From an uncultured Collinsella sp. (lineage in GTDB: Bacteria > Actinomycetota > Coriobacteriia > Coriobacteriales > Coriobacteriaceae), in assembly GCA_959602875.1 (NCBI GenBank), contig CAUGVQ010000107.1:1-6140 (forward strand): 6,140 bases of DNA. Reading direction: 5' to 3'. This document shows positions 6,011 through 6,140 of the stretch, one piece after another. A program made the position numbers and the translations under genes. Every line of letters begins with the position of its first letter. The first letter of the stretch is position 1. The notes beneath the pieces are model-generated. The model was not told the DNA's origin and ran no database searches. It was given only the letters and a program-made list of their open reading frames with translations.

Positions 6011-6024
6011 TTGACAGCTAACGG

Positions 6025-6140
6025 CTACTCCGTCGCCTCACCCTCACTCGGCTCGACAGGCTCGCCGGTGTAATCGTTCAGATCCTCGTTGATGTTGTTG
6101 AGCTCGTCGGCGCGCGCTTGCTCGCTCTCGTGGCGCTCCT
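6025..6140 (-). CDS. Unidentified protein, acidic C-terminus only (partial)
   Basis: Reading leftward from the window edge, an open frame of 37 codons ends at TAG (6027-6025). The visible residues begin ERHESEQARADEL and end DYTGEPVEPSEGEATE. Thirteen of 37 are Asp or Glu, and the earlier part looks helical or coiled-coil-like while the last 16 residues look disordered. The family cannot be recognised from this fragment. The strong terminator at 5959-5988, on the same strand and 37 nt past the stop, supports a real gene. It converges on the sortase gene with only 14 bp between the two stop codons and is probably functionally unrelated to it. Confidence 0.7.
   Translation of the reverse strand, partial: ERHESEQARADELNNINEDLNDYTGEPVEPSEGEATE

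Noticed and set aside
6011..6016. Perfect TTGACA -35 hexamer on the plus strand just after the sortase stop codon
   Set aside because: No acceptable -10 hexamer occurs 16-18 nt downstream, and the sequence there is the 3' end of the opposing gene.
1..6140. CRISPR array, insertion sequence or transposase
   Set aside because: No regularly spaced repeats, no terminal inverted repeats and no transposase-like protein were seen. The domain repeats in the large gene are similar only at protein level.

Overview
The window looks like chromosomal DNA from a high-GC Gram-positive bacterium. The coding sequence is GC-rich, there is an LPxTG cell-wall sorting signal with its sortase, and tandem SpaA/Cna_B-type domains are combined with a VaFE-type domain. 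That combination fits Coriobacteriia (Collinsella/Olsenella-like) best, but the taxon is an inference from style of sequence and has not been checked by a search.

Layout. Positions 1-54 hold the 5' part of a tRNA-Ile(GAU) gene on the minus strand, cut by the window edge, with a clear sigma-70-type promoter at 68-96. Positions 55-332 form a divergent intergenic region. It contains that promoter, a perfect 19-bp operator-like dyad (221-239), weak candidate promoters for the rightward gene, and a hairpin (299-325) that would bury the ribosome binding site of the large gene. Positions 333-5258 encode a 1641-residue secreted, wall-anchored protein. Its order is signal peptide, NlpC/P60-like cysteine peptidase domain, seven SpaA/Cna_B-type domains (one with a domain-sized insertion), a roughly 270-residue unassigned Ig-like region, a VaFE/T-Q-ester-type domain, LPRTG, membrane helix and short basic tail. 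Positions 5282-6010 encode a class B-like sortase 23 nt downstream, almost certainly in the same operon. From the right edge a minus-strand gene enters, and only its acidic C-terminus (6025-6140) is visible. Its strong intrinsic terminator lies inside the 3' end of the sortase gene, between the codons for the catalytic Cys and Arg.

How the parts work together (inference). The large protein is exported by Sec, and the co-transcribed sortase cleaves LPRTG between Thr and Gly and attaches the protein to peptidoglycan, or possibly to a pilus. The stalk of cross-linked Ig-like domains would hold the N-terminal NlpC/P60 domain away from the cell surface. No backbone-pilin gene or VYPK-like pilin motif is visible, so a single anchored adhesin or enzyme with a dedicated sortase is the simplest reading. 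The most distinctive observations are the terminator embedded in the sortase active-site loop, the insertion inside the sixth Cna_B domain, the NlpC/P60 head on an isopeptide stalk, and the operator and RBS-hairpin architecture upstream.
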